DNA of 64,000 nt from an uncultured Peptostreptococcaceae bacterium (GCA_910588185.1 CAJUQR010000004.1:26276-90275); one strand, 5' to 3'; shown: positions 19,360-28,059, numbered from the stretch's first letter. Notes: generated by a model from the letters alone, not told the origin. Numbers and translations: made by a program.

Positions 19360-19626
19360 ATGAAAAAGCCGAAGATTAAGATAACTTTAATAGATAAAGC
19401 AGGAAAATACGGATGCCACAGAGGTCATAAGGTAGGAGATACTTTTGATTATGATATAGACAGAGGCAAAATATGTCCGATGGCTATGCATGTGGCATTT
19501 CCGTATATTGATATAATGCGATACGGAGGTAATCCTCCTGCATCACACGCAGGAGACGTTCGATTTTGCTGCCCTGATGCAGATGTAATGAATATATTTA
19601 AACTTGAATTAGTAGATGAAGAATGA
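19360..19626 (+). CDS. TIGR04076-like small conserved protein
   Basis: 88-residue protein of unknown function resembling the TIGR04076 family: CHRGHKVGD near the N-terminus, KICPMAMHVAFPYI in the middle and VRFCCPDADV near the end. The spaced cysteines suggest a metal or redox role, not demonstrated. It starts 12 bases after gap and 10 bases before the MFS gene, so it may be co-transcribed with both. Confidence 0.75.
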   Translation: MKKPKIKITLIDKAGKYGCHRGHKVGDTFDYDIDRGKICPMAMHVAFPYIDIMRYGGNPPASHAGDVRFCCPDADVMNIFKLELVDEE

Positions 19627-19636
19627 TAGATAAGAT

Positions 19637-20872
19637 ATGAAGCGTATATTAAATATAGAATATGCCGCAGTCCATGGAACTTATTGGATGCTTTACGGTG
19701 TTGTATGCAGCTTTGCATCTGTATTTTTGCTTGGAAAAGGTTACAGCAATTCTGATATAGGTATGATACTGGCGGTAGGTAATGTGGTTGCCGTATTCAT
19801 GCAGCCTCTTTTGGCGGATTTTGCGGATAGGACTAAAAGAATATCGCTGATAGGCGTTACAGAGGCTGTTACAGTAATTATAGCTTTGTTGACAGCGATT
19901 ACGTTTATAACACAAAAAGCATCCATTGCGTTATCTATCGTATTTGTTTTGATGGTTGCATGGGTTACAGCTCTTCAGCCTTTGTTTAATTCTCTTGCTT
20001 TTAAGCTTGAAGAAAGCGGACACAGAGTAAACTTTGGGGCTGCAAGAAGTATGGGCTCATTGGCATATTCGGTTTTATGTGCATTCCTTGGAACATTGGC
20101 GCAGAAAAACGGCATTATTGTGCTTCCTATAACAGGAGAAATAGTGCTGGTTATGCTGCTTGTGACATTATGGCTTACCAATAAGCATTTTATAAAAGCA
20201 TGCTCAAAACAACAAGCAGATGCAGCATGTTCTTTGGATAAAAAAATAGATAGTTCAGATGAGATTAACCTTGTAGAATTTATTAAACGAAACAAGCTGT
20301 TTATGCTGGTAAACGTAGGTGTAGCGGGAATATTTTTCAGCAATGCCATGTTTAACAATTTTATGCTTCAAATCGTAGAAGGCGTAGGCGGAGGCAGTGA
20401 AGATATGGGAAGAATTTTTTCTCTTATGGCGTTTCTTGAGATACCTCCTATGTTCTTTTTTAGCCGGGTACATAACAGATTTTCATGTCAGACACTTTTA
20501 AAGTTTGCGGCGATTTGTTTTACTGCAAAAGTGGTTTGGGTGTTCATGGTCAAGTCTGTTGCTATGATATTTGCGGCGCAGTTTTTCCAATTAGTGTCCT
20601 TTGGGCTGTTCTTGCCGGCTATGGTAATTTTTATAGATGAGATAATGGAAAAAGGCGAAGCCGTAAAGGGGCAAGCGCTTTATACGATAGTGATTACTGT
20701 TTCCACTGTATCTGCCAGTCTTCTTGGAGGATTTATACTTGATATTGGAGGAGCATATACGTTACTTTTGATTTCATCAGTGGTTACAGGAGCCGGTACG
20801 ATACTTTTTATAGCTATTATAGATAAAATAAAGAAAAGAAATAATAAAGATGCTAATCACCTCATAGATTAA
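19637..20872 (+). CDS. MFS transporter (LacY/PPP-like branch)
   Basis: Integral membrane transporter, 411 residues, about 12 hydrophobic helices in two halves joined by a hydrophilic loop near residues 185-215 (KQQADAACSLDKKIDSSDE). The motif LLADFADRTKRI between helices 2 and 3 matches the MFS signature loop, and the overall pattern resembles the MFS_1-like group that includes LacY and phenylpropionate permease homologues. Substrate unknown. Its last codons form the 5' arm and loop of a hairpin whose 3' arm contains the ribosome site of pdaA. Confidence 0.87.
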   Translation: MKRILNIEYAAVHGTYWMLYGVVCSFASVFLLGKGYSNSDIGMILAVGNVVAVFMQPLLADFADRTKRISLIGVTEAVTVIIALLTAITFITQKASIALSIVFVLMVAWVTALQPLFNSLAFKLEESGHRVNFGAARSMGSLAYSVLCAFLGTLAQKNGIIVLPITGEIVLVMLLVTLWLTNKHFIKACSKQQADAACSLDKKIDSSDEINLVEFIKRNKLFMLVNVGVAGIFFSNAMFNNFMLQIVEGVGGGSEDMGRIFSLMAFLEIPPMFFFSRVHNRFSCQTLLKFAAICFTAKVVWVFMVKSVAMIFAAQFFQLVSFGLFLPAMVIFIDEIMEKGEAVKGQALYTIVITVSTVSASLLGGFILDIGGAYTLLLISSVVTGAGTILFIAIIDKIKKRNNKDANHLID

Positions 20873-20885
20873 ATGTGAGGTGATT
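20855..20885 (+). promoter_or_regulatory. hairpin sequestering the pdaA ribosome-binding site
   Basis: AATCACCTCA (20855-20864) pairs with TGAGGTGATT (20876-20885); the loop holds the MFS stop codon and the 3' arm holds the GAGGTGAT ribosome site of pdaA (ATG 20891). Ribosomes finishing the upstream gene would open it, giving translational coupling. The stem with its following Ts could also act as a weak terminator. Confidence 0.6.
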
Positions 20886-20890
20886 TTTGT

Positions 20891-21730
20891 ATGGAAAAGA
20901 AAATATTTTTATGCTTTGCCATAGTGGTAATAATCGGAATCAGCGCATGGGCGTTTGTTTTAGGAGGAATAGGAGCTAGTGGCAAACCTGTCGCAGAAGA
21001 AAACAAGGGTGATGAGCTTGAAGACGTGGCGGCATCAGCAGAATGTAATTGGGGTTTGTCTTTTCAAAAAGAAGGCGCTGCTCCTTTAGGAAATGCCACG
21101 CCTGAATATTTAAAACAATATAATGGCTATTTTATTGATGCGGCTCAATCTAAAGAAAAGAAAATATACCTAACTTTTGATGCCGGATATGAAAACGGCT
21201 ATACTGAAAAAATCCTTGATGTATTAAAGAAAGAAGAAGTGCCGGCAACATTTTTCTTGGTAGGGAATTACATAGAGAAAAGTCCTGATTTAGTTAAGCG
21301 CATGGAGGCAGAGGGACACATAGTCGGTAATCATACAATGCATCATCCTGATATGGCGTCTATTGCTGAAAAAAGCGCATTTGAAAAAGAACTGAAAGAT
21401 TTGGAAGATACTTATAAGCAGGTTACAGGCAAGGATATGAAAAAGTTTTACAGGCCGCCTCAGGGTAAGTACAGTGAGAATAACCTTAAGCAGGCATGTG
21501 AAATGGGTTACACCACGGTCTTTTGGAGTCTGGCATATGTTGACTGGTATGAAAACGACCAGCCTACAAGAGAAGATGCTTTGAATACATTAAACAAACG
21601 TATTCATCCCGGGGCTATAGTATTGCTTCACAGTACATCAAAAACAAATTCTGAAATTTTAGAAGAATTGATAAAAGGATGGAAAGATAAGGGATATAAA
21701 TTTTGCAGTCTTGATGAGATTACAGCTTGA
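20891..21730 (+). CDS. pdaA: PdaA-like polysaccharide deacetylase
   Basis: Peptidoglycan N-acetylmuramic acid deacetylase, 279 residues, of the family that makes muramic delta-lactam in spore cortex. An N-terminal membrane anchor or signal (residues 5-27) leads to the NodB domain: catalytic motif LTFDAGYENGYT, metal motif GNHTMHHPDM, RPPQGKYS, VDWYENDQ and LLHSTSKTN. A spore cortex role is inferred from the strong match to PdaA rather than to generic deacetylases, and fits a spore-former with cotJ genes in the same window. Its ribosome site is inside a hairpin (see 20855-20885). Confidence 0.9.
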   Translation: MEKKIFLCFAIVVIIGISAWAFVLGGIGASGKPVAEENKGDELEDVAASAECNWGLSFQKEGAAPLGNATPEYLKQYNGYFIDAAQSKEKKIYLTFDAGYENGYTEKILDVLKKEEVPATFFLVGNYIEKSPDLVKRMEAEGHIVGNHTMHHPDMASIAEKSAFEKELKDLEDTYKQVTGKDMKKFYRPPQGKYSENNLKQACEMGYTTVFWSLAYVDWYENDQPTREDALNTLNKRIHPGAIVLLHSTSKTNSEILEELIKGWKDKGYKFCSLDEITA

Positions 21731-21909
21731 TTTAATTGTAAAATTTTAGTATAATAAGATAGCGTTTATAAATTGTATTATTTTCATAACTAGATATATC
21801 TAGTCCCATAATCCGTAATCATTTTTGTACAGTATATAAGCGCAAGGTGTGTGAATATAAATTATATAATAGAATCGGAAGCCAGAGGGCTTCCGATTCT
21901 ATTTTTTGC
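21727..21909 (+). ncRNA. candidate small RNA unit (promoter to intrinsic terminator)
   Basis: TTGATT (21727-21732), 17-base spacer, TATAAT (21750-21755), then about 110 bases without an open frame and a 16-bp perfect-stem terminator (21868-21903) with T tract. A 16-base perfect palindrome (ACTAGATATATCTAGT, 21789-21804) lies inside. The downstream ABC genes have their own promoter, so this looks like a separate RNA of about 150 bases. No known RNA family was recognised. Confidence 0.45.
21868..21909 (+). terminator. strong intrinsic terminator
   Basis: Perfect 16-bp stem 21868-21883 with 21888-21903, four-base loop, followed by a run of six Ts. It ends the candidate small RNA and would also stop readthrough from pdaA. 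Confidence 0.88.
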
Positions 21910-21930
21910 GTGAATAGTATTAAAAAACTA

Positions 21931-21959
21931 TTGCATAATTATTCTTAAAGATGTATAAT
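21931..21959 (+). promoter_or_regulatory. promoter of the amino-acid ABC transporter genes
   Basis: TTGCAT (21931-21936), 17-base spacer, TATAAT (21954-21959), 40 bases before the permease start. Confidence 0.75.
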
Positions 21960-21999
21960 TAATGCATTGCGGAAAATGTAAGGAGAAAAGAAAAGTATA

Positions 22000-22674
22000 A
22001 TGAAAGTATATTTAGAAGGTGTTTTAGTAGCATTAAAAGGATTACCTGAAACATTGGGAGTAAGCCTTTTTGCATTAGTTGTGGGTGCAGCCTTAGGATT
22101 GTGCTTTGCACTTATGAAAAAATCAGAGAATAAGCTTATAAGGATTATTTCAAAAATATATATTGAAATTGTCAGAGGAACGCCTATGATAGTTCAAGCA
22201 TTGATAGTTTCTTATGGTATACCATTGTTGCTTCAGGGAAAAGGGATTTCATTTAACTGGCCTCACTTGATTATACCGGCTATGCTGGTCTGCGGCCTTA
22301 ACAGCGCAGCATATATGGCAGAAGTAATCAGAGGCGGTATACAAGCTGTAGATCCCGGTCAGATTGAAGCGGCGCAGTCGCTTGGTATGACCAAAAGTCA
22401 GGTAAACAGACTTATTGTATTGCCGCAGGCATTTAAAATAGTAATTCCTTCCTTTGGAAATGAGTTTGTAACATTGATAAAAGAAACAGCGGTACTTTCG
22501 TTCGTAGGAGTGGTAGAAATTCTTAGAAGTGCACAGCTTTGGTCTGCATCTACTTTTGAGACTTTTCCTGCATATATAGGAGCGGCGGTAGTGTATATAA
22601 TGATTACATATCCTCTTTCTAAAGGAGTAACTGCACTTGAGAAACATATGGCAAAGGAGATTGATCAGAAATGA
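22000..22674 (+). CDS. polar amino acid ABC transporter permease
   Basis: HisM/GlnP-type membrane subunit, 224 residues, with about five helices and the conserved [29 protein letters not shown] cytoplasmic loop (EAA motif near residues 125-145) that docks to the ATPase. N-terminal [19 protein letters not shown] is typical of the His/Glu/Gln/Arg permease family. AAGGAGAAAAG precedes the ATG. The ATPase gene overlaps it by 4 bases. No binding protein is adjacent on this strand; the nearest is at 27277-28059 on the other strand. Confidence 0.93.
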   Translation: MKVYLEGVLVALKGLPETLGVSLFALVVGAALGLCFALMKKSENKLIRIISKIYIEIVRGTPMIVQALIVSYGIPLLLQGKGISFNWPHLIIPAMLVCGLNSAAYMAEVIRGGIQAVDPGQIEAAQSLGMTKSQVNRLIVLPQAFKIVIPSFGNEFVTLIKETAVLSFVGVVEILRSAQLWSASTFETFPAYIGAAVVYIMITYPLSKGVTALEKHMAKEIDQK

Positions 22675-23387
22675 TAAAGGCTACTAATATAAATAAACAT
22701 TTTACAGATCTTCATGCAGTTAAAGGCGTGGATTTGACTGTTGAGGACGGAGAAGTACTTTGCATAATAGGACCGTCAGGATCAGGAAAAAGTACACTTC
22801 TCAGGTGTCTTAACATGCTTGAGATTCCTGACGAAGGGATTGTTGAAGTGGACGGAGAGTTAATTACTGATAGCAATCTAAGAGAGATGAGAACTAAAAT
22901 GGCAATGGTGTTTCAAAACTTCAATCTTTTTAGTCATCTTTCAGTAATGGATAATATAACAGTTGCACCTATAAACGTAAAGGGCATATCTAAAGAAGAT
23001 GCGGAAAAAAAGGCAAAAGAGCTTCTTAAATTGGTAGGGCTTGAAGAGAAAGCGGGTGCTTATCCAAGAAATCTCTCAGGAGGACAGAAGCAGCGCGTTG
23101 CTATAGCTCGTGCATTGGCAATGGAGCCGGAAATATTGCTGTTTGACGAACCTACTTCGGCTTTAGATCCGGAAATGGTGGGAGAAGTTCTTGATGTAAT
23201 GAAGGAACTTGCCAATGAAGGAATGACCATGCTTGTAGTTACTCATGAGATGGGATTTGCAAAAGAAGTTTCGGACAATATTATTTTTATGGCTGACGGA
23301 CAGATTGTTGAGAGCGGTCCGCCATCTCAGATTTTCGAAAATCCACTTAATGAAAGAACAAAATCATTTATACAAAAAGTTTTATAA
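22671..23387 (+). CDS. polar amino acid ABC transporter ATP-binding protein (GlnQ-like)
   Basis: ATPase of the preceding permease, 238 residues. Walker [11 protein letters not shown]-loop [13 protein letters not shown], signature [15 protein letters not shown], Walker [17 protein letters not shown], and switch His in [12 protein letters not shown] are the standard set for GlnQ/HisP-type importers. Substrate cannot be read from the ATPase. A compact hairpin terminator follows. Confidence 0.95.
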   Translation: MIKATNINKHFTDLHAVKGVDLTVEDGEVLCIIGPSGSGKSTLLRCLNMLEIPDEGIVEVDGELITDSNLREMRTKMAMVFQNFNLFSHLSVMDNITVAPINVKGISKEDAEKKAKELLKLVGLEEKAGAYPRNLSGGQKQRVAIARALAMEPEILLFDEPTSALDPEMVGEVLDVMKELANEGMTMLVVTHEMGFAKEVSDNIIFMADGQIVESGPPSQIFENPLNERTKSFIQKVL

Positions 23388-23432
23388 GAAGTATGAAAGG
23401 AGCTATCGCACAGCTGATTTAATAAATCGATT

Positions 23433-23451
23433 GGAGCCTATGCTCCTTTTT
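23433..23451 (+). terminator. terminator after the amino-acid ABC genes
   Basis: GGAGC-CTAT-GCTCC (23433-23446) followed by five Ts. Confidence 0.7.
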
Positions 23452-23880
23452 GTCTGGTTATAGGTTGCAATGATGTGGTTCACAGAATAAGGCAAGACAT
23501 AATATCTCTTGTATATGAGCAAATATTTTGCTTAAACCCCGAAGAATTGAAAAATAATAGGAGCTTCGCAGGGTATGATCCCGAAAAATATGGCCAAGTC
23601 AGGAATTTTGCAGGGTCAAGTTTTACAAAATACGTACTATATGAGGCATATTACAAGGAAAAAAGCTAATTTTATCAGTTTTCTTACCCTGCAAATTTAA
23701 CTAAAAGCAAAGATTTTCGGGGTCAAACCCTGGGTGATATCAGAAAAAGGACAAATTTTCGGGATTTTAATTGACATATTCATGCATATGATTTGCGGCT
23801 GTAAAAATTTTATCGCATAGACCAATAAAATATGCTGATTGATATAGCATGTACTTTATGTTAAAATTGCCCTAGTAATG
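23452..23880 (+). other. intergenic region with nested inverted repeats
   Basis: No credible gene; a 64-codon open frame (23475-23669) lacks a ribosome site and family resemblance. Outer arms at 23569-23587 and 23714-23732 are reverse complements at 17 of 19 positions; inner arms at 23604-23616 and 23686-23697 (GCAGGGT with ACCCTGC cores) are nested inside. Together they could fold into one long hairpin. Looks like a small palindromic mobile relic or a structured RNA. Confidence 0.45.
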
Positions 23881-23904
23881 AATGCAAGATAGGAAATATA
23901 TGAC

Positions 23905-24603
23905 ATGAAGAAAACAATAGTTACCATATTTGCCATAATAGCAATAGCGCTGGGTGTTTCCCCTGCGCTTTTTAATGAACCTGTATCTTACAGTGATATA
24001 TATGTTGATATAAAAACTCTGCCGGAATATTCCGGCAGACCTTATGTAGAGCTAAACTATAATATGCCTGAATTTACAGATGAAGATTTGGCAAAAAGTT
24101 CTTTTGAGGAATACAGTGATTTGGACGATTTGGGAAGATGTGGAGTTGCATATGCATTAATAGGTGAAGAGACCATACCAAAAGAGGAGAGGGGCAGCAT
24201 AGGACAGATAAAGCCAAGCGGCTGGCATACTGTCAGATATGATGATTTAGTAGATGGAAAATATTTATATAACAGATGTCATCTAATAGGATTTCAGCTT
24301 GCAGGTGAGAATGCCAATGAGAAGAATTTGATAACAGGTACTCGTTATATGAACGTGGATGGGATGCTGCCTTTTGAGAATCAAGTTGCAGATTATGTGA
24401 AAGATACGGGCAATCATGTATTGTATCGCGTATCGCCTGTTTACGAAGGTGAAGATCTTGTGGCCAGAGGCGTTAAAATGGAAGCTTTTTCTGTAGAAGA
24501 TTCAGGCAGAGGGGTTTGTTTTAATGTATTTGTATATAATGTTCAGCCCGGAGTTCAGATAAATTATGCTACGGGTGAAAGTCAAAGAGAGAAGGCTCGT
24601 TAA
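23905..24603 (+). CDS. secreted DNA/RNA non-specific endonuclease
   Basis: Exported nuclease, 232 residues, of the Endonuclease_NS_2 type. A signal peptide (residues 1-20, MKKTIVTIFAIIAIALGVSP) precedes the beta-beta-alpha-metal region: NRCHLIGFQLAGENANEKN contains the catalytic His and metal-coordinating Asn, followed by TGTRYMNVDGMLPFE. Probably degrades extracellular DNA, for nutrition or competence-like uptake; that role is inference. Its stop overlaps the ATG of the Nudix gene by one base. Confidence 0.85.
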   Translation: MKKTIVTIFAIIAIALGVSPALFNEPVSYSDIYVDIKTLPEYSGRPYVELNYNMPEFTDEDLAKSSFEEYSDLDDLGRCGVAYALIGEETIPKEERGSIGQIKPSGWHTVRYDDLVDGKYLYNRCHLIGFQLAGENANEKNLITGTRYMNVDGMLPFENQVADYVKDTGNHVLYRVSPVYEGEDLVARGVKMEAFSVEDSGRGVCFNVFVYNVQPGVQINYATGESQREKAR

Positions 24604-24995
24604 TGGTAAAAGTGGTTGCAGCGCTTATATGGAAAGAAGATAGATTTATGATTTGTCAGAGACCTGCTCATAAGGCAAGAGGGCTTCTTTGGGAGTTTGT
24701 AGGAGGAAAAGTGGAGCAAGGCGAGACCGATGAAGAGGCTTTGATACGTGAGTGCAAAGAAGAACTTGATATTGAAATCGGTACGAAAGATATATTTATG
24801 TCTTTAGTCCATAAGTATCCGGATATGGAAATTAATTTGATTTTGTTCAATGCGTACATAAAAAGAGGAGAACCTAAGCTACTTGAGCATAAGGATATAA
24901 AGTGGATTACAACAGACGAAATTCCTGAATATGATTTTTGTCCGGCAGATGAGGAAATATTGAAAAAACTTATGAAAGGACGTTTAAATGGCTAA
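24603..24995 (+). CDS. Nudix hydrolase, MutT-like
   Basis: 130-residue NTP pyrophosphohydrolase. The Nudix box is complete: G-x5-E-x7-REC-x-EEL-x-I in GKVEQGETDEEALIRECKEE. The N-terminus VAALIWKEDRFMICQRP and the short length resemble MutT/CTP-pyrophosphatase proteins that clean oxidised or modified nucleotides. It overlaps the WYL regulator gene by 8 bases. Confidence 0.9.
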   Translation: MVKVVAALIWKEDRFMICQRPAHKARGLLWEFVGGKVEQGETDEEALIRECKEELDIEIGTKDIFMSLVHKYPDMEINLILFNAYIKRGEPKLLEHKDIKWITTDEIPEYDFCPADEEILKKLMKGRLNG

Positions 24996-25980
24996 ATCGT
25001 CTAATCAGAAACTTAAGGTTTTATATCTTTTAAATATAATGAAAGAACTTACCGATGAGAATCATGGGCTTACTATTATGCAAATCCTTGAAGAACTTCA
25101 AAAATACGGCATAAGAGCTGAGAGAAAAAGTATATATGGCGATTTTGAGGCCTTGAGAGATTTTGGACTTACCATTGAAAAAAGAACTGGTAAAAATGTT
25201 ACCTATCATTTGGCAGAAAGGGATTTTGAGCTTCCGGAGTTAAAACTGCTTGTAGATGCAGTACAGTCTTCCAAATTCATAACTCATAAAAAGAGCAGTA
25301 CTCTTATTAAGAAAATAGAGGGCCTTACCAGTAAATATGAAGCGCAGCAGCTCCAAAGACAGGTCTTTGTTGCTAACAGAATAAAGACTATGAATGAGAG
25401 TATTTATTATGTGATAGATGAGATACATAGAGCTATATCTGATGATAAAAAGATATCCTTTAAATATTTTGAATGGAATATGAAAAAGGAAAGGCAGTAT
25501 AAAAGAAATGGCAAAATATATATGGTAAGCCCATGGGCTTTGACATGGGACGATGAAAATTATTATATGATTGCTTTTGATGATGAGAGCAGTATTATTA
25601 AGCATTATAGAGTTGATAAAATGCATGGTTTAAAAATAACTGACAAGCCACGCATGGGTGCTGAACTCTTTGAGAACTTTGATATGGCGCTGTATTCGAA
25701 AAAAACTTTTGGCATGTATGGCGGCAGAGACGAGCAGGTGACGTTAAGATGTAAAGACAAAATGGCAGGCGTTATAATTGATCGTTTTGGACAGGATGTC
25801 ATAATGTATGAGGTCGATAAAGAGCAGTTTGAAGTATCTGCCAGAGTGTCCGTCAGTCCGTTATTTTTAACGTGGATAATGAATTTTGGAGGAGATATAA
25901 AAATCTTATCCCCTCAAAGTGTTATAGATGATTATGTTAAGCTGGCAAAAGCTGCTTTAAATGTTTATGAGGAAGACTAG
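24988..25980 (+). CDS. WYL domain transcriptional regulator
   Basis: 330-residue DNA-binding protein of the YafY/PafC type. The N-terminal helix-turn-helix (residues 8-60, with KSIYGDFEALRDFGLTIE as recognition region) is followed by a WYL domain (VSPWALTWDDENYYMIAF with basic residues around HYRVDKM) and a C-terminal WCX-like extension. WYL domains sense nucleic acids or nucleotides in characterised members, which fits its overlap with a Nudix gene and proximity to a nuclease. Target genes are unknown. Confidence 0.9.
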   Translation: MAKSSNQKLKVLYLLNIMKELTDENHGLTIMQILEELQKYGIRAERKSIYGDFEALRDFGLTIEKRTGKNVTYHLAERDFELPELKLLVDAVQSSKFITHKKSSTLIKKIEGLTSKYEAQQLQRQVFVANRIKTMNESIYYVIDEIHRAISDDKKISFKYFEWNMKKERQYKRNGKIYMVSPWALTWDDENYYMIAFDDESSIIKHYRVDKMHGLKITDKPRMGAELFENFDMALYSKKTFGMYGGRDEQVTLRCKDKMAGVIIDRFGQDVIMYEVDKEQFEVSARVSVSPLFLTWIMNFGGDIKILSPQSVIDDYVKLAKAALNVYEED

Positions 25981-25985
25981 AATTT

Positions 25986-26678
25986 ATGGGAAAGAGTGAT
26001 ATAAAAAAGGCGTTTATTTCATCCATACCTGTTATGGCAGGATATTTAGCTCTTGGAACAGGATTTGGAATAATACTTAAAACTAAAGGATATGGAGTAA
26101 TTTGGGCAGTTCTCATGAGTCTTTTTATGTATTCAGGAACATTGCAGTATGTTGCAGTTAATTTGCTTGCTTCAGGCGCATCTCTTATTACTACGGCGAT
26201 AACAACACTTATGGTAAATGCCAGACATTTGTTTTACGGCATATCGATGATAGATAAGTATAAGGGTACAGGCAAGAAAAAGGCATACTTGATGTTCGCC
26301 CTTACAGACGAGACATATTCTTTAGTATGCAGTGATGAAAATACAAAAGATGTAGAGGACAAGCATAAGTATTATTTCTTCTTATCCATGTTTAATCAGT
26401 CATATTGGATAATAGGATCTTTGATAGGCTCTGTGCTGGGAAGCTTAATTACTTTTAGCACAGAGGGGATTGATTTTGTGTTGACAGCTTTATTTGTGAC
26501 TATAGTAGTTGATCAGTGGATAAACACAAAGGATCATAGACCGGTGATTATAGGAGTGGCTTCTTCTGTTTTATGTCTTTTGATATTTGGCAGTGACAGC
26601 TTTTTGATTCCGACGATGATATGTATAACTGCTGCGCTGATGTTTATGAAAGGAAAGGAGCATGTAAGCAATGATTGA
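25986..26678 (+). CDS. azlC: branched-chain amino acid exporter subunit AzlC
   Basis: 230-residue membrane protein with about six helices, matching AzlC (LIV-E family): SIPVMAGYLALGTGFGIILK, FMYSGTLQYVAVNLLASGA and LMVNARHLFYGISM. With AzlD it forms an exporter of branched-chain amino acids or analogues. Starts 5 bases after the WYL regulator and overlaps azlD by 8 bases. Confidence 0.93.
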   Translation: MGKSDIKKAFISSIPVMAGYLALGTGFGIILKTKGYGVIWAVLMSLFMYSGTLQYVAVNLLASGASLITTAITTLMVNARHLFYGISMIDKYKGTGKKKAYLMFALTDETYSLVCSDENTKDVEDKHKYYFFLSMFNQSYWIIGSLIGSVLGSLITFSTEGIDFVLTALFVTIVVDQWINTKDHRPVIIGVASSVLCLLIFGSDSFLIPTMICITAALMFMKGKEHVSND

Positions 26679-26997
26679 TATTCATTCCGTTTTGATTGTG
26701 GTTGTTGCAACAGTAATAACAGCTTTACTTAGAATGTTGCCCTTTTTCATATTTGGAGGAGACAAGGAGACGCCGCAATATATAACTTATTTAGGAAAAG
26801 TTCTCCCATATGCGATAATGGGAATGCTTGTAGTGTTTTGTTTAAAGGAAGTTTCAGTAATAAGTTATCCCTTTGGTATTCCTGAATTAATTTCATGTGT
26901 ACTGGTAGCTGTTTTACATGTATGGAAGAAAAATACGTTATTTAGTATAGTGAGCGGCACGGTGTGCTACATGCTTCTTGTACAGCTGGTATTTTAA
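26671..26997 (+). CDS. azlD: branched-chain amino acid exporter subunit AzlD
   Basis: 108-residue membrane protein, small partner of AzlC. The motifs TALLRMLPFFIFGG and LGKVLPYAIMGMLVVF are typical. AAGGAG precedes the ATG. Followed by a hairpin terminator at 27011-27041. Confidence 0.92.
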   Translation: MIDIHSVLIVVVATVITALLRMLPFFIFGGDKETPQYITYLGKVLPYAIMGMLVVFCLKEVSVISYPFGIPELISCVLVAVLHVWKKNTLFSIVSGTVCYMLLVQLVF

Positions 26998-27010
26998 ACT
27001 TTGTATTGAT

Positions 27011-27041
27011 GCTGCCGGACGATTTGTTACGGCGGTTTTTT
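27011..27041 (+). terminator. terminator after azlCD
   Basis: GCTGCCG (27011-27017) pairs with CGGCGGT (27030-27036, some G-T pairs), followed by a T tract. Confidence 0.65.
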
Positions 27042-27136
27042 AATTTTTTGAAATCATGAGACCAAAGTCCTGAATATAGGACACCTGTTATAGTAAAATA
27101 TGATTACAGAAGGGAAGATAACAGGAGGTAATAGTA

Positions 27137-27226
27137 ATGAAAAAGTTTAGAAAAGGTATAATTCAGTTTTTAGTGGTTTTACTTATATTTGCTCCAGTAA
27201 TACATATAGCTGACATAATGTATTAA
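27137..27226 (+). CDS. 29-residue membrane micropeptide
   Basis: Short open frame MKKFRKGIIQFLVVLLIFAP... ending HIADIMY. A basic N-terminus is followed by one hydrophobic helix, as in small membrane regulatory peptides or type I toxins. A strong ACAGGAGG ribosome site lies at the ideal distance, an AT-rich promoter-like stretch (TATAGTAAAAT, about 27088-27098) precedes it, and a perfect hairpin terminator follows 6 bases after the stop, so it is framed as an independent gene. Family not recognised. Confidence 0.65.
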   Translation: MKKFRKGIIQFLVVLLIFAPVIHIADIMY

Positions 27227-27231
27227 AATAT

Positions 27232-27262
27232 AAATCCGGTCTTATTATAAGACCGGATTTTA
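27232..27262. terminator. bidirectional terminator
   Basis: AATCCGGTCTTA (27233-27244) and TAAGACCGGATT (27248-27259) with a three-base loop, A/T flanks on both sides; serves the micropeptide and the convergent binding-protein gene. Confidence 0.85.
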
Positions 27263-27276
27263 AATTGCTTATATGA

Positions 27277-28059
27277 TTAGAGTTCTGATGATTCAAACCA
27301 TTTCTTTACTAGTTCATCGTATTTGCCGCTTTCTTTAACATTAGCTAAACCTTTATTGAGCTTTTCAAGAAGTTCTTCATTTTCTTTGGCTACTGCAAAT
27401 GCCATAGGGGAAGGATCGATAAGAGCATCCAGCTGTTTGATTTCATCTGCAAATTTATTTTGATAGTACATTGATACAGGTGCATCCATGATTACTGCAT
27501 CTACATCACCATTTTGAAGCTGAAGAATACACTGTGTAGTTTGATTTAAGATTACTGCATCTCCGATTTTATTCTTCTTTGCCAGATCCTGAACGTAATC
27601 GCTTTCTGTTGTACCTATCTGAGCAGCAACTTTCATTGTAGGTTTTAAGTCGTCAATACCGTTTATCTTGTCATTGTCGCTCTTTACTAAGATTACTTTA
27701 CCGCTGTCAAAATATTTGTCTGAAAAAGCAACTTTTTCTTCTCTGTCTGGAGTAATGTTTACGGCAGCGGCAGCTATATCAGCGCTTCCTGATTGAACTG
27801 CAGGTACTATAGCGTCGAATTCAAATGATTTGTATTCAACTTTGAAGCCTTGATCTTCAGCGATGGCGTTTAAAAGGTCCATGTCAAATCCAATTATGTT
27901 TCCGTCGTCATCTACAGAATCAAATGGCGGATAAGTAGGTTCTGTGGCTGCAATATATGTTTTTACTTCTTCATTTTTATCGTTGCTGCAGCCTACCATT
28001 GAAAATATTGATAAAATAGCTATCATAGCTACAATTAAAACTTTAGTTGATTTTTTCAT
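27277..28059 (-). CDS. amino acid ABC transporter substrate-binding lipoprotein
   Basis: Extracellular binding protein, 260 residues, SBP_bac_3 type. Lipoprotein signal with lipobox SMVGC (Cys about 25). The mature part has the family pattern: YPPFDSVDDDGNIIGFDMDL, DIAAAAVNITPDREEKVAFS, and a C-terminal KYDELVKKWF. Polar amino acids, probably basic ones, are the expected ligands. It lies 55 bases behind a ureohydrolase gene in the same operon and 4 kb from an orphan permease/ATPase pair that lacks a binding protein, so these may form one importer; both statements about ligand and partnership are inference. Confidence 0.9.
   Translation of the reverse strand: MKKSTKVLIVAMIAILSIFSMVGCSNDKNEEVKTYIAATEPTYPPFDSVDDDGNIIGFDMDLLNAIAEDQGFKVEYKSFEFDAIVPAVQSGSADIAAAAVNITPDREEKVAFSDKYFDSGKVILVKSDNDKINGIDDLKPTMKVAAQIGTTESDYVQDLAKKNKIGDAVILNQTTQCILQLQNGDVDAVIMDAPVSMYYQNKFADEIKQLDALIDPSPMAFAVAKENEELLEKLNKGLANVKESGKYDELVKKWFESSEL

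Noticed and set aside
21727..22000. Riboswitch or T-box leader for the amino-acid ABC genes
   Set aside because: No T-box or known aptamer motif, and the genes have their own promoter after the terminator.
23475..23669. 64-codon open frame in the intergenic region after the amino-acid ABC genes
   Set aside because: No ribosome site, no family resemblance, and it overlaps the nested inverted repeats; treated as chance.
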